Origin: Rhyacichthys aspro
Lineage: Eukaryota > Chordata > Actinopteri > Gobiiformes > Rhyacichthyidae
Reading direction: 5' to 3'
Length of the DNA stretch: 64,000 bases
NCBI GenBank assembly: GCA_036850595.1
Contig: CM072165.1
Span: 11,170,109-11,234,108 of the forward strand
Numbering within the stretch: position 1 is the first letter of the stretch; every line of letters starts with the position of its first letter. Shown here one piece after another: positions 1 through 13,070 of the stretch. The notes under the pieces were generated by a model. It was not told the DNA's origin. It ran no database searches and saw only the letters and a list, made by a program, of their open reading frames with translations. Made by a program: the position numbers and the translations under genes.

Positions 1-272
1 TATGCAATTTTATTTCAAAATATTGTACAGTCTTTTGCAACAAAGGTTGGGTGAAAAGAAAGCTGTGCCCACTTTTTGATAGATCATATTGGTCTTGTTC
101 TAATATCGCAATCATGATTCATTTAAATGTATTCCCTGATTGTACATTATATCTACTCAAGAAGAGTTGAAAATTAGCCATGGCTGTGAAATCTGTGCCC
201 TAATCCGAGCCAAAGTGGATGAAAATAAAAACTAAGATATGGGTCCATCTCTCCATCCATTCATGCCGTTAC

Positions 273-359
273 CTTTTTGGGTCTCTTCCTCCTCTGTCCC
301 AGCCCGTTGAGGCGGTCACTGGGGTCCAGCCTGTAGTGGGAGTGGCTGTCCTCACTCAT
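273..359 (-). CDS. ank2: ank2 first coding exon (ankyrin-B N-terminus), partial gene
   Basis: Minus-strand exon of 29 codons, from an ATG at 359-357 to a GTAACG donor at 272-271, ending in phase 0. The peptide starts MSEDSHSHYRLDP and ends GLGQRRKRPKK. The last eight residues match the end of the human ankyrin-2 N-terminal exon (QRRKRPKK, just before the first ankyrin repeats), as I recall that protein. Ankyrin-B links membrane channels, exchangers and adhesion molecules to the spectrin skeleton. This exon gives only the basic N-terminal leader, so the ANK repeats, ZU5-UPA, death domain and all other exons must lie beyond the left edge. The ATG sits in a good context (gagaaaATGA). A GC-rich region upstream fits a promoter. 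Which teleost ank2 copy this is cannot be told from one exon. Confidence 0.72.
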
Positions 360-755
360 TTTCTCCCAAAACAAGCTCTCAGTACTCCGTTAGTCCTGGG
401 TTCGGTTCCACTCCGTATCCTCCCCGGGTCTAGTCCTGGGTCTAGTTCCCTCCAGTGAGTGACAGTGAAAGAGCCAGACCTCTCTCCTCGGGTCTGGTGT
501 GGTCTGGTCTGGCGGAGAGGAGCGAAGTGAGCGCTGAGCAGGCACGGGGAGGGAGGAGGGAGGGGGGAAGAGGACGGGGGAGTGGTCCGGAGGGGGAGGG
601 AGGAGGGACAAGCAGAAGAAGAAGAGGGCGCACAATGGTGTTGCCATGGTAGCAGCTGCCACCAGTGTTTATCTGGAGCCCTCGTCAGAGAAAGCAAAGC
701 AGCCGCCTCTCACACATACACACATCACACGGGGCGGGCCTATTCCCTTTATAAT
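360..755 (-). promoter_or_regulatory. ank2: Probable ank2 promoter and 5' leader (GC-rich)
   Basis: GC- and CpG-rich block directly upstream of the ank2 start codon, in otherwise AT-rich DNA. It has a purine/pyrimidine-asymmetric tract (about 540-630), a GC box (GGGGCGGGCC, 731-740) and a TATA-like TTTATA/TATAAA at 748-753. At 640-653 lies GTTGCCATGGTAGC, two mismatches from the palindromic RFX X-box GTTGCCATGGCAAC. The transcription start is not determinable, and the border between leader and promoter is a guess. Confidence 0.5.
640..653. promoter_or_regulatory. RFX X-box-like site in the ank2 promoter
   Basis: GTTGCCATGGTAGC differs at two positions from the perfect palindromic X-box. RFX factors act in neurons and ciliated cells, which would suit a neuronal ankyrin. 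The functional link is inference from the motif alone. Confidence 0.4.
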
Positions 756-879
756 AACAACAAAAGCTGATAGATCTGATTTATTGAAAACAAAACTGAT
801 CAACACAAAATCTAATAATACTTATGCAATATTCAGCTGTATGTGTGCACTACTGAACAAGCATCTGTAATATTTACGG

Positions 880-1090
880 TAAAACACTGTCAATTAGCAA
901 CAGGTAAAACCTAAATAAAAAAGTAGTATTTCACTGCAGTAAAAAACACAAGATTACCATAAAACAGGAAAAGCCAGCGTCTAACTTCATTTTTATGGAT
1001 ACAGTGTCTAGAAAACACTGTCTTTTCTGTTAAATGCAACAGTAAAAAAAAACAAAAAACAGTAAAGTGCTGTAAAATCATATGCTGATG
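880..1090. repeat. Degenerate ACAGTAAA-rich dispersed repeat
   Basis: Many copies of acagtaaa, actgtaaa, tttactgt and related words lie within about 200 bp. Similar patches occur at 4650-5050 and 12950-13060. No terminal repeats or target duplications were found, so the family is unassigned. Confidence 0.3.
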
Positions 1091-4000
1091 TTTCCTGTAG
1101 AATGTAATGTAATTATATAATCAATGTCAACAATCACTGTAATGTGTAGTAGGCTATGTTGCTCTTAAGAAAATTGGGATTTAGGTTATGGTTTCTGTAA
1201 TGTCTTTCATAGTCTCCTCATAGTTTTTTTATATGCTTGAACAGTGTAGAGCAATTACTGAAAATATGTGCAAATCTTGAAAAATCAGGGGCAAAAAGTG
1301 CCGTACTTTAGTTTGTGTAACACCATAGTCACGCTAAATAGCCTTTTCTGATTAGCTGCACTATACCAACCATAAATGTTGCAAACTGATAGCGATAAGC
1401 CAATTGACAACACTACACTAACAACAATTTTCACTCTCAGGCCAACGTTTGCCTAAAATAATGCACCCAAAACAAATCTTTAATCACATTTAGTTTGTTG
1501 ATGCATGTGTTTGAGCTGTGGTAGTGAATTAGTGTGTTCTAGTTTTACTAATTTTCATGTTGTGAAGGACACATTCTGCAGTTGTCTTAGATCTTCACCT
1601 GCAAAAACATTTCCCCTTATTTTTAACCTTCAGGTGAAGTGCCAGCAAGTGGTTCAATGCCAGAAAAACAATTCACAGCTGGCACTGCAGTTAATGCAAC
1701 ACTGTTCCTTGACCTAAGAACACAGAAAGGTGACCCTCTCATTTACCCACCCTAGCCTTTCAACTAGGCAACTTCGAAGTGCGCTTACACCCAACTTTGA
1801 CTGTCACTCAAACTTCTTGGAACCCCGGCCATTGGACTAATACAGCATTTAATACAATATGCTCTCGCTATAGCATTTTAACTCTATCCATGTGATTGCT
1901 TTTGTGTTTTTGCAAGCCACACGAGAAACGCTTTATGTGCACAGTGGCAGAAACAATGTGCGACGGAGCGTGAACCAAGGCATGTGAAATGTACCTTCAT
2001 TGGAACAGCCATGAATAAAACACATGCTCAGTCCGGCTACACATTTTCAAGGTTAAAGACTTGACAATGCCTGCAATTCATTCTTTCAAAGGTCACCACA
2101 AACAACCATCATGACAAGAAATGGTGATTGACTCGTTTGGCAATGTTATTTTTATCATTTACCTATTATCTGCAATGCACACAATAGATTGATTACAATA
2201 GACAATTGTTTACCCACAGCTATTGGCTCTCGAACAAAGTGGTGGTGAATGTTTCTGGAACGTTTCTGCTTTTATGACATTGCCGGCAACTAGTGTTAGT
2301 ATATTAAAGGTGGTGCATAGAAACTAAAATACATCAAATTTTAGCAATAAGCAGATAAGGCTCATTCATAATCTAGAGTAATCCTGGGCTTGGTTTTTAA
2401 CCACTGGCAAAAGTAGGATAAGAATGGCTTTTATCTACTGGCAAGCACAGTGGGTACCATATGAATAGCTTTGACGCTAATGCTAATGAGAGGTGTCATG
2501 TAGTTGGTGTAAGCTGGTCTGTAAGTGCTGTCATGGTTTTAATAAAATAATGGCAATATGAGCATGTGCTAATCCTCCTTAAAGTATATTTGAAGCCTTA
2601 TTATCTATGCTTGTAATAATTTGCATATAGGCAAACATTTAATGACCTTTTTACTATACACAACATTAGCTGTGTGAGCATTTTAGCAACAGAAGTTAGA
2701 CCACAATATAAATTAAACAGACGGAAGAGCCTTAGTCACAAAAAATGACAAATTCTACAGAAATAAGAAGGTTTGAATAAATACCAACTGACCAACTACC
2801 TGTGTGCTGTCAGTGAGTATCAAGAAAACCTTAGCGACTGGGTTTAACAGCTCTTTTTACACAAGCATTTAGGCTCTAGCATCTAAAGGCTACATGCTAA
2901 AAGTCATTGGTTGGGGCTTGAAGGACCTACAAAACTAGGATTTGCATATACTTCGTTATAGCTACACTACTGTCTCAGTCACCAACACCACTGCCCAACA
3001 ACATTGTAATGACCATCACATGAAGGAATATTTATCTGCGTTTCACTTTTCTTCCTTTTTTTCTGTTTTTCTTTTTAACAATGTTTCTCTGTGTAGCAGA
3101 CATATCCAGAGCTGGAATAGACACTTTTTCTGTGCTATCGGCATCCATTAATTCAATGTTGAAAAGCGGTGTAGTCCAACAGCCAATGGGAGCGTCCCAT
3201 TGGCGAGCTCAAATGTTTTCTTAGTTTTCTTGTTCTATTCTAGCAGCAGCCAACATACTCAGAACTAAAGTCCATTGAATATCAACTGTTGAGTTTTTGC
3301 TATATATAATGTTCATGGTGAGTTTTTATCTGTTTGTCAGCGCTCATTTGACATTTGCATAGTCAATAAAGCTACACAGATGTTCTGGGGTGGGGGTTTA
3401 CTAATGAATCTACCTGCTGTGTCTTAGATTTGTGAAATATACTTTAGTTTATATACAGTATTCGCGTCAAAATTGTTAAGTGATAAAAGCCATGCCATAC
3501 ACCTAACTTTGTATAATATTCTTAATAATATGGATTGAAACTGGGAGTTGCCGGGGCATCAAAGCAAATCCTGTATTGCTTGTAGTTTTGGTTAAGCCCA
3601 GTGAAACAGAGTGTGCCATGTTTCTTATTCATCCTCAACAGATCCAGTCAATAAAGGTCCACCCAGCGAGGATTACACCCCAGACACACACATCGCAAAT
3701 CCACAGGCCTGTCAGTCTTTGTGTCTGAAGCAGTCAGCTCTTAAATCCATGCACACCCACCCACCCACCCTCCACCCCAACCTCCGCCCCACCTTAACAC
3801 AGCTCGGGGGCCCCAAAACAGCATTGATTGGCTGTATCTTAATGATGGCCTCTGGCGATCATCTCCCATCGTCCCAGCAGGCTGAGGTAGCATTTCATTA
3901 AAGCTAAAAACAACACTTTACTATTCGAGATTTGCCTTGTTCACACTGACATTGGAATCCAGTTTCCATTAAATATTCTCTATCCATGTCCACACTTTTG

Positions 4001-4649
4001 TATTTTAAAAACTGAATTGCAGAATTAATTTTGGTTTTGTATATAGAGTATTGTTTTGTTTTTTTATCTGTCTGCAGAGGATTAGATATGAAGACTTTGT
4101 GGTTGGATGTTAACAGCTGTGGTGCGAGGCAGTCTGTGAAGTGATTTAAGGTGAGGGGGCAGTCTGAAGTGGGGGAAATACTATCACAGTTTATTTTTAG
4201 AGTCATTGAGGACTTGTTTTTAGTCCAAAGATGGTTTAATACATACAATATATGAACTAACGTACTTTAGTCCAGAGTAATTTCATTTATTAATACATGT
4301 ATATAAGACAGAGTGGTCCCCAAGGGCACATTAAGATAACTGCATCCATTGTATAGGCCCCACTAGTATAGTAATGTAATACTGGAATAAGAATGAAGAT
4401 GAAGTACCCTTTGTGATGGCTAGGTCACATTGCCATATTCAATCGACGAAACAGATCATATGACAGTTTTTTATAGAATCACAAGCCTAAGTATCCTTTT
4501 GTGGATGATGCTGATTTAATCTTATAATTTATAATAATTTATATTAAAGTATTTATTTGAACTTATCTTAATTGGAGAATGTTTAAATACCTGTTCAACT
4601 GTACTATATAACCCTGACTCCTAAGAAAGCAGCCCACTTTATATATACT

Positions 4650-5055
4650 GTTTTGTTAAGTGTATGAAATACAGTACAGTGTTAAAGTCTGAAACAGTTA
4701 TGGTGAAATACTGTCAAGCGGCAACAGTAAATTAACGTAAAAGTCAAAATAGACTGTCACAAATTCAATGAATTAGTTTTAAACTGTTTACAACTTGATT
4801 TTTTACTATTAAAATGCATCGTTTTGGTAAAGTTTATGAAAATTTGATGTAGTTACTCTATCAATGATTCCAATTTTTGCATTTAAATTTACAGTAAAAA
4901 ATAATACTCGCGTGATTAGCAAAAATATATACCGCATCGTACCATAATACAGAGTGTATAGTATTGTGTTTTTAATAGTGAAAAGCTGGCCATTAGCTAC
5001 CATTATTTTATTCCAATTTGGCAGCACATTTTTGTTTGTTTGTTTTTTACAGTGT
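4650..5055. repeat. Degenerate ACAGTAAA/TTTACAGTGT-rich repeat, second copy
   Basis: Contains acagtacagtg, caacagtaaa, tttacagtaaaaa and tttttacagtgtaac. Word content is like that at 880-1090. It is interpreted as remains of one dispersed family, and no ends could be defined. Confidence 0.3.
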
Positions 5056-6962
5056 AACTAAGCTAAGCATTAACAGTTCTCCATCTGAACTCATGAACTA
5101 CTGAGTTTATGGAGAAATCACAATACAGCAATTTCTCTTACCATTTCTCTAACCATGTCTTTATCTGTGAAAATTTTGTGGAAAGATAGACCTTGTTTGA
5201 GAAAAGAAGACCTTTAACAGCCTTTTAACAAATATCACACTATCTGTATCAAAAAAACGATACGATATAACAATACATACAATTTATTGTCCAGGGGTCA
5301 AACCATGCTGTGTAAAAAGATCTGGATCACTACATTTCTGCTTATGTAATGACAGTCATGAGACAAAGGCCACTTATTATGTTCTCATAATAAAAAATAC
5401 AAAGTACTCTTTATATTTGGGAGCACTTGATCAGATTGTGATGTAGCTCAGAAGATACTGCTCTGGGAAGCTTTTTGTTTTTGTTTTTACTGCTGCTACA
5501 TCTCTCACTAACAGTGTATGTAAACATAAATTAAGCGTGTTTCCTGCTGCTACAAATCTTTTACAACACAGTACATGACAGCCTTATGTGCACTTCACCA
5601 AAATACAGATTTAGTAGGTTTTTTTCCTGCAAACACAGCTCAGAAGAAGTCATTAAAATTTAACAACAGCAATATGCCTGCACAAGCAACACAATTATTT
5701 CCTAATGAGGCACTGTCAGCGATTTCGCTCCCCTCTGGCAGACAAGTGCCAAGTCATTTCCAGCTGCAAAACAAGGTGTAAGCAAGGAGAAGATCGGTAG
5801 AGTGCTGAGTGAGAGAGTGTAGGTGTTGCTTTGTCATGTCGCAGTTTTTATCGGCACATCTACAGTAGAAAATGTCACCCACCCTTCATTTTGACAGGGA
5901 CGACACATGAGACAAGGAAATGAAGACGACGGTGAGTGAAAGTCAAGTGGTTATTTGTCGTCTTTTGTGCAAACTGTGAACTGTAAACCACAGCTCTATT
6001 CAGTTCAGTTCTATTACAATAGGAGAATTTCGGAAAACATGCCCAGTCATTTTTCGTTTGACGGTATAACTACAAAGTTGTGAGTTTACTACTGAGTCAA
6101 AAAAATAAAAGACCTGGAATCTCATCTAAGAAAAATGCCGCCAACCATAAGTTACAAATCAAGACATTGGGGAGGCCAAGTCACGCTGCACAATGGTTGG
6201 TCTCAAAGTTAGCCGCTGTTGCAACAAATGCTAACAGCCATACAATTCCCCAGAAGTTTATAATATAATAGTGGATGTTATTGTTTTTGGTCTGGTTAAT
6301 CTCATGAGAGCAGCCTGACCTTGCTAAAAATGCTAGCTTTAAAGGGATGTTGTTGAAGCTAGCAGGCGGCTATGCTAGCAGTTTGACCAAGACCAATTTT
6401 TCACAGTCATATGTCATCAGTGGAAGACAGTGATCAACACACAATGGATTTAAACAACAGCCGGCAATATGGTGCAACCATATTTGTAAGCTTTAGTACT
6501 TTTTTTGTACTTAGTTTCATTTTTTCCCAACATTTCTTTTTTCTAACTTGTCCATGAAAGAAGACAATGGTCTGTAAAAATTTCACAAACAAACAAGAGA
6601 CAACTGATCCCAATTGTTCCGCTAGCTATGTAGACATAAACAGCCAAGGCTAGAAAAAATTGTGTATTTCATCATAGAAGTACACTAATTGGTTAACACC
6701 CTAATTTTTAAGCATTTTTAGGCCAACATTTATCCTGTTGTGCGCAGTAATCCCTAGATTGTTCCAGTGCAACAGATCATCAGTAGTCACATGCAGTACA
6801 CGCATTGATTGAAATATTGACCAATTTATGTGGACCACCAGTGAGACCCAGCTTAACCAAGTAACTCCAGGACAACACTGATACATGACTCCCAACAAGA
6901 CCATTCTCAGTTCTACCCTCAGTTCTACCAACACAAAGACAAACCATGACTCTTGACTTTAC

Positions 6963-7067
6963 GAGCCGTAGAATCCTGAAAAGACCCTTTGGCACATGAG
7001 CCTCGGTGACATTGACCCGGCCTGACACAACGTCCATGAAGATGCCGGTCTTGGGAGAAGAAGTCAT
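6963..7067 (-). other. Candidate minus-strand exon, unassigned
   Basis: Open frame of 35 codons from ATG 7067-7065 (context gaacATGA) to a possible GTAAAGT donor at 6962-6961 (phase 0). The peptide starts MTSSPKTGIFMDVV and continues with SGRVNVTEAHVPKG. The segment holds more CpG than its surroundings, which can mark conserved coding sequence. It lies on the same strand as ank2, between the two putative first exons, and shares their phase 0 end. I do not recognise the peptide, and the exonic bases before the donor (CTC) are poor. It could be an alternative ank2 start or simply a chance frame. Confidence 0.22.
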
Positions 7068-8135
7068 GTTCCACGCATACACAGAGGGACAAAAGAAAGG
7101 GCACATTTCACTAAGCCACTGAGCAATCCTGCCACACACACAGCACTGCAATCAAAATGATTTAGCAGAAGACACTTGGTGATGCTATTGTGGATTTGTC
7201 AGTTGAGTTTAAGATAAAGACCAACGTGTGAGACCATGTAGGAAGACAGGGTTATGTTACAGGAAAGATATGTCAATGTCAGTCTGTGAGCAGATCTCCT
7301 TAGTATTTTTCATCTTAAATGGGATTAGCTCAGGAGATCTTCAGCAAAGACCATGATTATGCACAAATTAGGATTACCTTCAAGGATTGAGGGTCCAGGG
7401 CAAAGGGCACACACGCCCTGGGCCGTCACTGCATAAAGACACCTGATAATCCATGGTTTAAATGTTATTTAGCAAGACCTTACTTTAAATGTTTGAATTG
7501 CAAATGGCAACACAGCACCTCAACGAGATGGAGAACATACACACTTAAGCATACGTGACATGTAATATTTTTACAAGGTCTATTAGAATGTCTTGATGTT
7601 GGTGTGAAAAGACATGCTAGCCTATTTCTTGAAAACTGAATCAACAAAATGAAACTGTCATTTAGAAATCTGTGTTTCCATGACACAGAGATTTATGTAC
7701 ATATCTAAGTTCATCTGGGAGCGATGAATGGTCACAATCACTTAAAAATAACTTTTTTTGCTTTATTCTCTCTTTGAAAAAATAGACATGTAAATCAACA
7801 ATTATTTTTTAACGCAATCAAAACTATTTCACACGGTTTGTTCAAAGACGGCAAGATGTCCCTAGAGGGCTACCATAACTGCTCACATTATAAAAATGTG
7901 TGTGAGGTGCAGAATTGCAAAAACCACTTTTGTCAACATAATGGATGTTACTAAATTTAAGTACTATAACATAGTCTCCCAATAAACAATCACTGTCAAA
8001 TATATTCTATAATATTTACATAAGGTAACCTCAGTCTCTTGTAGGCTACAGGTGTTAGACTCACCTCTTGAAGTAAACAATTTGAATCAAAATAATTCTG
8101 ATCTGCATTTTAAAGCCACCTTTCTCTTTGTACAG

Positions 8136-8258
8136 CCTCCAGAGTGGGCCACGCGCCCTGTCAGCTGGCTATCTGCCCGCCGTCCATGAGGGGGGCAGAG
8201 GGGCATCTGGATCAGCGCCAAGCCCCTGAATCTTTCATGAAGAGATGAGAGGCTGGAG
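8136..8258 (+). other. Possible non-coding exon (good splice borders)
   Basis: Flanked by a pyrimidine-rich tctctttgtacag acceptor and a ctggag/GTAAAC donor. The inside is GC-rich compared with its surroundings. All three plus-strand frames contain a stop, so if real it would be a non-coding or UTR exon. The minus strand is open here but shows no known motif. Weak candidate. Confidence 0.15.
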
Positions 8259-8751
8259 GTAAACGTGTGGGGTGGTGGAACAGGGGAGGGGGCAGAAGGA
8301 AGGGACACTGTGAACCAACCAGAGCCGGGTTGGCACTACTTTAAAAATGTGATAGAATTTTCATTTCAAAGAGCTCTTACATGGCTCTCAGACTTTGAGA
8401 CCAGACCAGACTCTAATCCTCTTCTTGTTGTCGACCCGTTGAGACACACTTCACTCACAAATGAATGGATGTATTTAAGAACAAATCAGCTTCAAAAAGA
8501 TGAGGTCCTCTTTCAGTGCACCAAGTGTGACATAAGTAATCCTCTTCTTGTGTGCGTCTAATCTTTTATTCTTTTTTTATTACAGACATTTCTTAGGTCT
8601 CTGGAAACGTGTTAAATAAAGCTGGATAAACCTGGTGAAAGTCAAAGTAAAAGTGAACAGTGTGCATCTTTTTTAATTTTGGAAATACTCTCCCAGTGAA
8701 TTGTTATCTTGGCAAATACTCACCGGGTCAGTGGTATGGTACACACTAAAG

Positions 8752-9283
8752 CAGTGGTTCTCAAACTGTGGTACTAGTAATATTGGTGGTACTTTGGCTT
8801 TTCTGACTGGTACTCAGGGACCCTCAGAAGTTTTATTTTTCAGACAGAGATTAAAAATGATAACCTGAGCTGCACTTATTTAAAAAAAAAATACAGCTTC
8901 ATTATCCTCCATCAGAGAGAGCCCATTTTGATCATAATCCATTTTATTTTGTTCAAATAAAAACCAACCACAACTACTTCAAGGCAATTAAATTCCAGCT
9001 AAAATCTATTCATGTCCAACTGAAACCATTTAAAACATGTTAAAGTCCAACCAGAATCAATGAAAACCTTTCAATGGCCAAATTAAACATCATAAAGCTT
9101 GTTAAAAATCTAACTAAATCTGCCATAGATTCATTCAAGTCCAACAAGAAGCACTTAAACTGTATTTAAATTGAACTCAACTCACTTCGGACCTCTTTTA
9201 TGTCCATAATCATTACTGTATATGTAAGTGTACAAATATCTTTTGAGATGGCACTTGGTGAGTAAATTTTAAGAATCACTTGA
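8752..9283. mobile_element. hAT-like non-autonomous DNA transposon relic
   Basis: The left end reads CAGTGGTTCTCAAACT, the typical end of Charlie-like hAT elements. The right end, reverse-complemented, reads AAGTGATTCTTAAAAT, an imperfect inverted copy. No open reading frame for a transposase is present. A clean 8 bp target duplication was not found, so exact ends are approximate. Confidence 0.45.
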
Positions 9284-10141
9284 CTATTGCATTTGCTGAA
9301 TCTGTCTTATGAATAAGTTTATTTCTGTTTAGTTTGGCTTTGTTTTCCCTCTTCTCATTTGACAGGTTCAGAATGTCATCACAGTATACAGTCAATGTCC
9401 AACGCAAATGGGGTCTTTTTTGTTGCAGCGCCAGCAGTGGCCACAAGTGGAACACAATGAGAGGTAATATGCTACTTTACATGACCTTGTTTGGCTACTT
9501 ACTAGTGTGACAACTATGACCTGATACAAAGAACTGAACTGCCTGACAACATTACCTCTACATGCGACAATAACAAATGTGTTGTCCCGTAATGAGACAG
9601 AAGGGTCTAACGAGGCTACCGACAGCTGCTAACGTGGAGGCTAAAAAAAGCAGTGATGAGACATTGATTGGGCTAACCAGCCAATCCATAGTGTGACAAT
9701 GTTATATCTGATCCAGCAGTGACTGTGCCGAACAGGCAGGTCTGACTAATGATGAGGGGTCAGAACGGTCAGCCATCGACCCGTGTCATGGATAGGGACA
9801 AAGTGACATCTTCTATGAATCATTTGGACTTTGATCAAGAATCCTGTAAATATGACACTGCATTGACAGCAAACTTGCCGAGTCACTGTTCTCCAAACTT
9901 TGCTCCTATTAGCAGTAATACTTGAAGGTCTCCCACTGCCAAGCAATTTTACCCTCATCTGTCTCCTCAACACATTTTCATGTCTGTGTCATTAAAGTCT
10001 AGCAGAGAAACAGTCTTTAAATTCTACCATTGACCGGAGCTTTGGTACTTTGCAGACTATGGCTCCTTTAAAACTGTACACTAACACTACAGAGCATTGA
10101 ACTCCCGCTGAGCCACTTCCTCTCAACCCCTCGGAAATGGC

Positions 10142-10182
10142 GTTGCTATAGTAATCGTATCTAAGTGAATAACCATAGCAAC
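10142..10182. promoter_or_regulatory. Pair of RFX X-box-like sites
   Basis: GTTGCTATAGTAA at 10142-10154 and TAACCATAGCAAC at 10170-10182 (the reverse complement of GTTGCTATGGTTA) both fit the RFX dimer consensus GTTGCYATRGYAAC closely. They lie 15 bp apart. No gene start was recognised beside them, so an enhancer is as likely as a promoter. Confidence 0.35.
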
Positions 10183-10236
10183 CGCCGAGAAGCTTATGAT
10201 GCCACAACTGAAGTGACTGGTTTTTTTTTCCCAGCA

Positions 10237-10317
10237 GATCAAACACACCTCCGAACTGGTGTGGAAAGAAGAAAGGAAGACAAAAGCAAGGAAGAGCAAG
10301 GAAATGAGAAAAGGAAG
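10237..10317 (+). other. Exon-like segment with strong acceptor
   Basis: The sequence ggtttttttttcccag precedes it and aggaag/GTATTC follows. One frame is open throughout and encodes a very lysine/glutamate-rich peptide (for example RRKEDKSKEEQGNEKRK). Such a purine-rich stretch is open by composition alone, and no partner exon was found. Confidence 0.13.
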
Positions 10318-10644
10318 GTATTCCCTGAAGGCAGCGCCGTGCTTTGCAAATCCCTGTTGGGTAATAATTGCATGTCAGGAGTATTGGAAGTAGAGCAGCA
10401 CCTGTTTTCCAGCTCGGTATAAGAACAGATGCTGATAGTGCTTTATCCGTGCCATGTTTAGTTAATGTGAAGACTAATTTATGCCAATGGCTTCAAAAGA
10501 ACACATCATTTTGTACTGTCAGGTGGCTAGTATTAATAACCTATTAATAACCTGCTTACAATTTTGTTTGCTGGCACATTTTAATTATTCCATTACACAA
10601 TTTTCTCTGTATGGTTTTGATTCTTCTGTATAAGCAGGTGATTG

Positions 10645-10960
10645 AAGATTAAAGGTCACTATTATGAGAATTTAGCACCACTTCGCATAGGAATCTAGAG
10701 GAAGAAAGAAATGACCATAAAATATGATTTAATAGAAAAAAGATTTTAAAAGATATGCTATGTATGAATTCAAGGCTAATTTATGTAAACAAACCTGGTC
10801 CTGTAGCCTATCCTCTTATTTGGCCTATCAGAAAATAAACCTTTTGTTCTGCTATTTGATTAAACTGTTAAATTTACTTTGCTGTATGTCTTTGTCATCT
10901 TCTTTTCTTAACCTCTGATTGGTTGAGAGCTAACACCTTAAAATACCCCTTCTATGTAAA
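10645..10960. repeat. Possible dispersed repeat (AAAGGTCACTATTATG type)
   Basis: It begins attaaaggtcactattatg. That is near-identical to the start of the segment at 32500 (ttaaaggtccactattatg), and both contain a ctctgattggt block further on. Shared order of two blocks suggests a dispersed repeat, but the ends are not defined. Confidence 0.35.
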
Positions 10961-12944
10961 CAAGGTAGTAAAATAAAATCTAATTGGATTAATTATTTTA
11001 AAATTGACGGTATAATCTCATTAGGTAATAATATTGAGTTGAGTAAATTTACAGTACATATTGAGTACATATTTTGCAAGCAGCCAACTTTTATAAAGAC
11101 GCCCTTCACGCAACACATTTTGACCAAAAGAAAAAAAACATATGTTGTGTTTAGGCCATTTGTTTGCAATACAAAATGCAAACTTCTGAATCCAGACAAT
11201 AAGGTGTTTTTCTTTCATTCTAGCACTTGCTGTGTGTGTATGAAATGTAAAGATGGCATCCTCAGTGAAAACAATGATGTAACAGCTCTGTCCAAGTATT
11301 GGCTGCTGGCATCAAACAGCAAGTGGAAGAACCATGGTGAAATTCTGTCATTTTTTTAATACAAGTAAAACAAAAATTTGTAATCTGATATCTGATCTGA
11401 ATATATTATTGGTATTAGATGTAAAGATCCACTTTTGCGTTTATCAGCATTGTTCCAGATTACCCTAGATTTAAAAAATGTCACAACTGCCACAACTACT
11501 TGTGAGTGTAATAGCTGTTGCAGTAGCAGTTGTGGGGTGAACAGCACCCCTATTGGCCTGGAAGTCATACAACAACTGAGTGTATCTGTTTCAACATCGC
11601 TATAGTTACGCAACTGGCTAACATCTGTGTTTTGGTGTCATCAAAAGGCCCCTTAGATCAATTTAATATTATATATCACATGATACATACTACATTTTGC
11701 TAATTTTATAAATCCAAGCAGAAATCCACTCAGGACAGTGCGTCATAACGAGTAGCACATACAGAAAGCTGCGCCGTCAGCCCATGAGGCAGGAAACCCT
11801 CGTCTGTCCCGTCTCCAAGGAAACCCCTACCTCGGTGTCTGTCTGTTGTCACGGAAACGGGGCAAAGGGGAACGCTGAAGAGGAACATAGCGAAGGAGGA
11901 AGAGGGTCAGGGGAGAGGGCTGATGGGAAGATGAAAAGGGGCGGGGACTCACATGGGGAGTTCAGGGGGCCATTCAAGATTCATGGTCAAGATTCATGGA
12001 GTGGAAATATGAACGAGCAGCTGCAGAACATACATAAATCAACGCTGTTTCTAAAAATATTTCCTAATCTTTCTTCTGCTTCGCTCTGAACCGGCCTTAC
12101 ATTATTACTGTACATAGTTTTGAGGCAGTGGTCCCATTTATCTTGCCCCATAATAGACTCAATATTTCAGGAAGCCCCTCTCCCACCTGCACCCCTCCCC
12201 CAATCCAGAGTAGAATCTGTCCAGCTGCAAACCCTGATGGCCTACTTTTACATGACTTATTTCAAAAGCAACTCAATGAAGAATGAAGGAAAGTGAGTGC
12301 AACAAACAAACTAGAGCAGTCACAGAGGGTTAATGGAAGCTGTGGTCAATGCATACAACCAGCAGCCTTACAGTGTGTCACAACAGAAAAAATGTGACTT
12401 TAATACACTACTGACGCCAACACAATACCATGACAAATTACTAAATTATCTGGAAAATTAATGAAATTTTCACTGTAATAAAGTTTAGGAGTCCCTTTTT
12501 CAGCATTTTTTTGCAATTATATATTATATCACATATGGCTGCATTCTTCACCTTTTATTTTCTATCTTTAATTTTTATTTAAAGCATGTTGCCTCAAATC
12601 TACAGATGCATTGTAAAAAATAAACTGCTAGTTGTCAGTTTTTTGGATTTTCTTTTTTACCCAAAAAATTTCTAAACCATTTTGCATTTAATGACATTCA
12701 GCATTATTATTAAAGTCATATACTATTCTGCCTTTTATAGGTATTTACTGTTTGTCACTCATTATACACATTGTACACACTGATTAGACCAGGATACACT
12801 ATAAAATATATTCTAACAGTTTTTCACAGTAAAAATATTTTATAAAGAACAATACAGTTCATATACAATCCCATTTTAGGTAAATAGCTTGTTTATTACT
12901 ACACAATCCAGAAGAAGAAAAAAAATTCTATATTTAGTTACGGT

Positions 12945-13070
12945 ATATATATATTTTTTATTTTACCGTAAATTTAAATGGAGATAAATTAGCATTATTG
13001 ATAAATTACAGCAATTACTGGTATATTATTTTACAATAATTTCCTGATGCATTTTTTATTGTTATGTACT
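12945..13070. repeat. Degenerate taccgtaaa/ttacagcaatt repeat patch
   Basis: AT-rich patch with acggtatat, taccgtaaattt, attacagcaattactg and ttttacaataattt. The word content resembles the ACAGTAAA-rich patches near 1 kb and 4.7 kb. Confidence 0.22.

Larger units (their letters stand above)
760..6962. other. Gene-free stretch upstream of ank2 (possibly intron of a longer ank2 transcript)
   Basis: AT-rich DNA with no convincing coding exon on either strand. It contains patches dense in ACAGTAAA / TTTACTGT words (about 880-1090 and 4650-5050), which look like decayed copies of a dispersed fish repeat. A short stretch at about 5240-5290 (cgatacgatataacaata) resembles the ATCGTGATA-rich relics seen elsewhere in the window. 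Confidence 0.5.
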
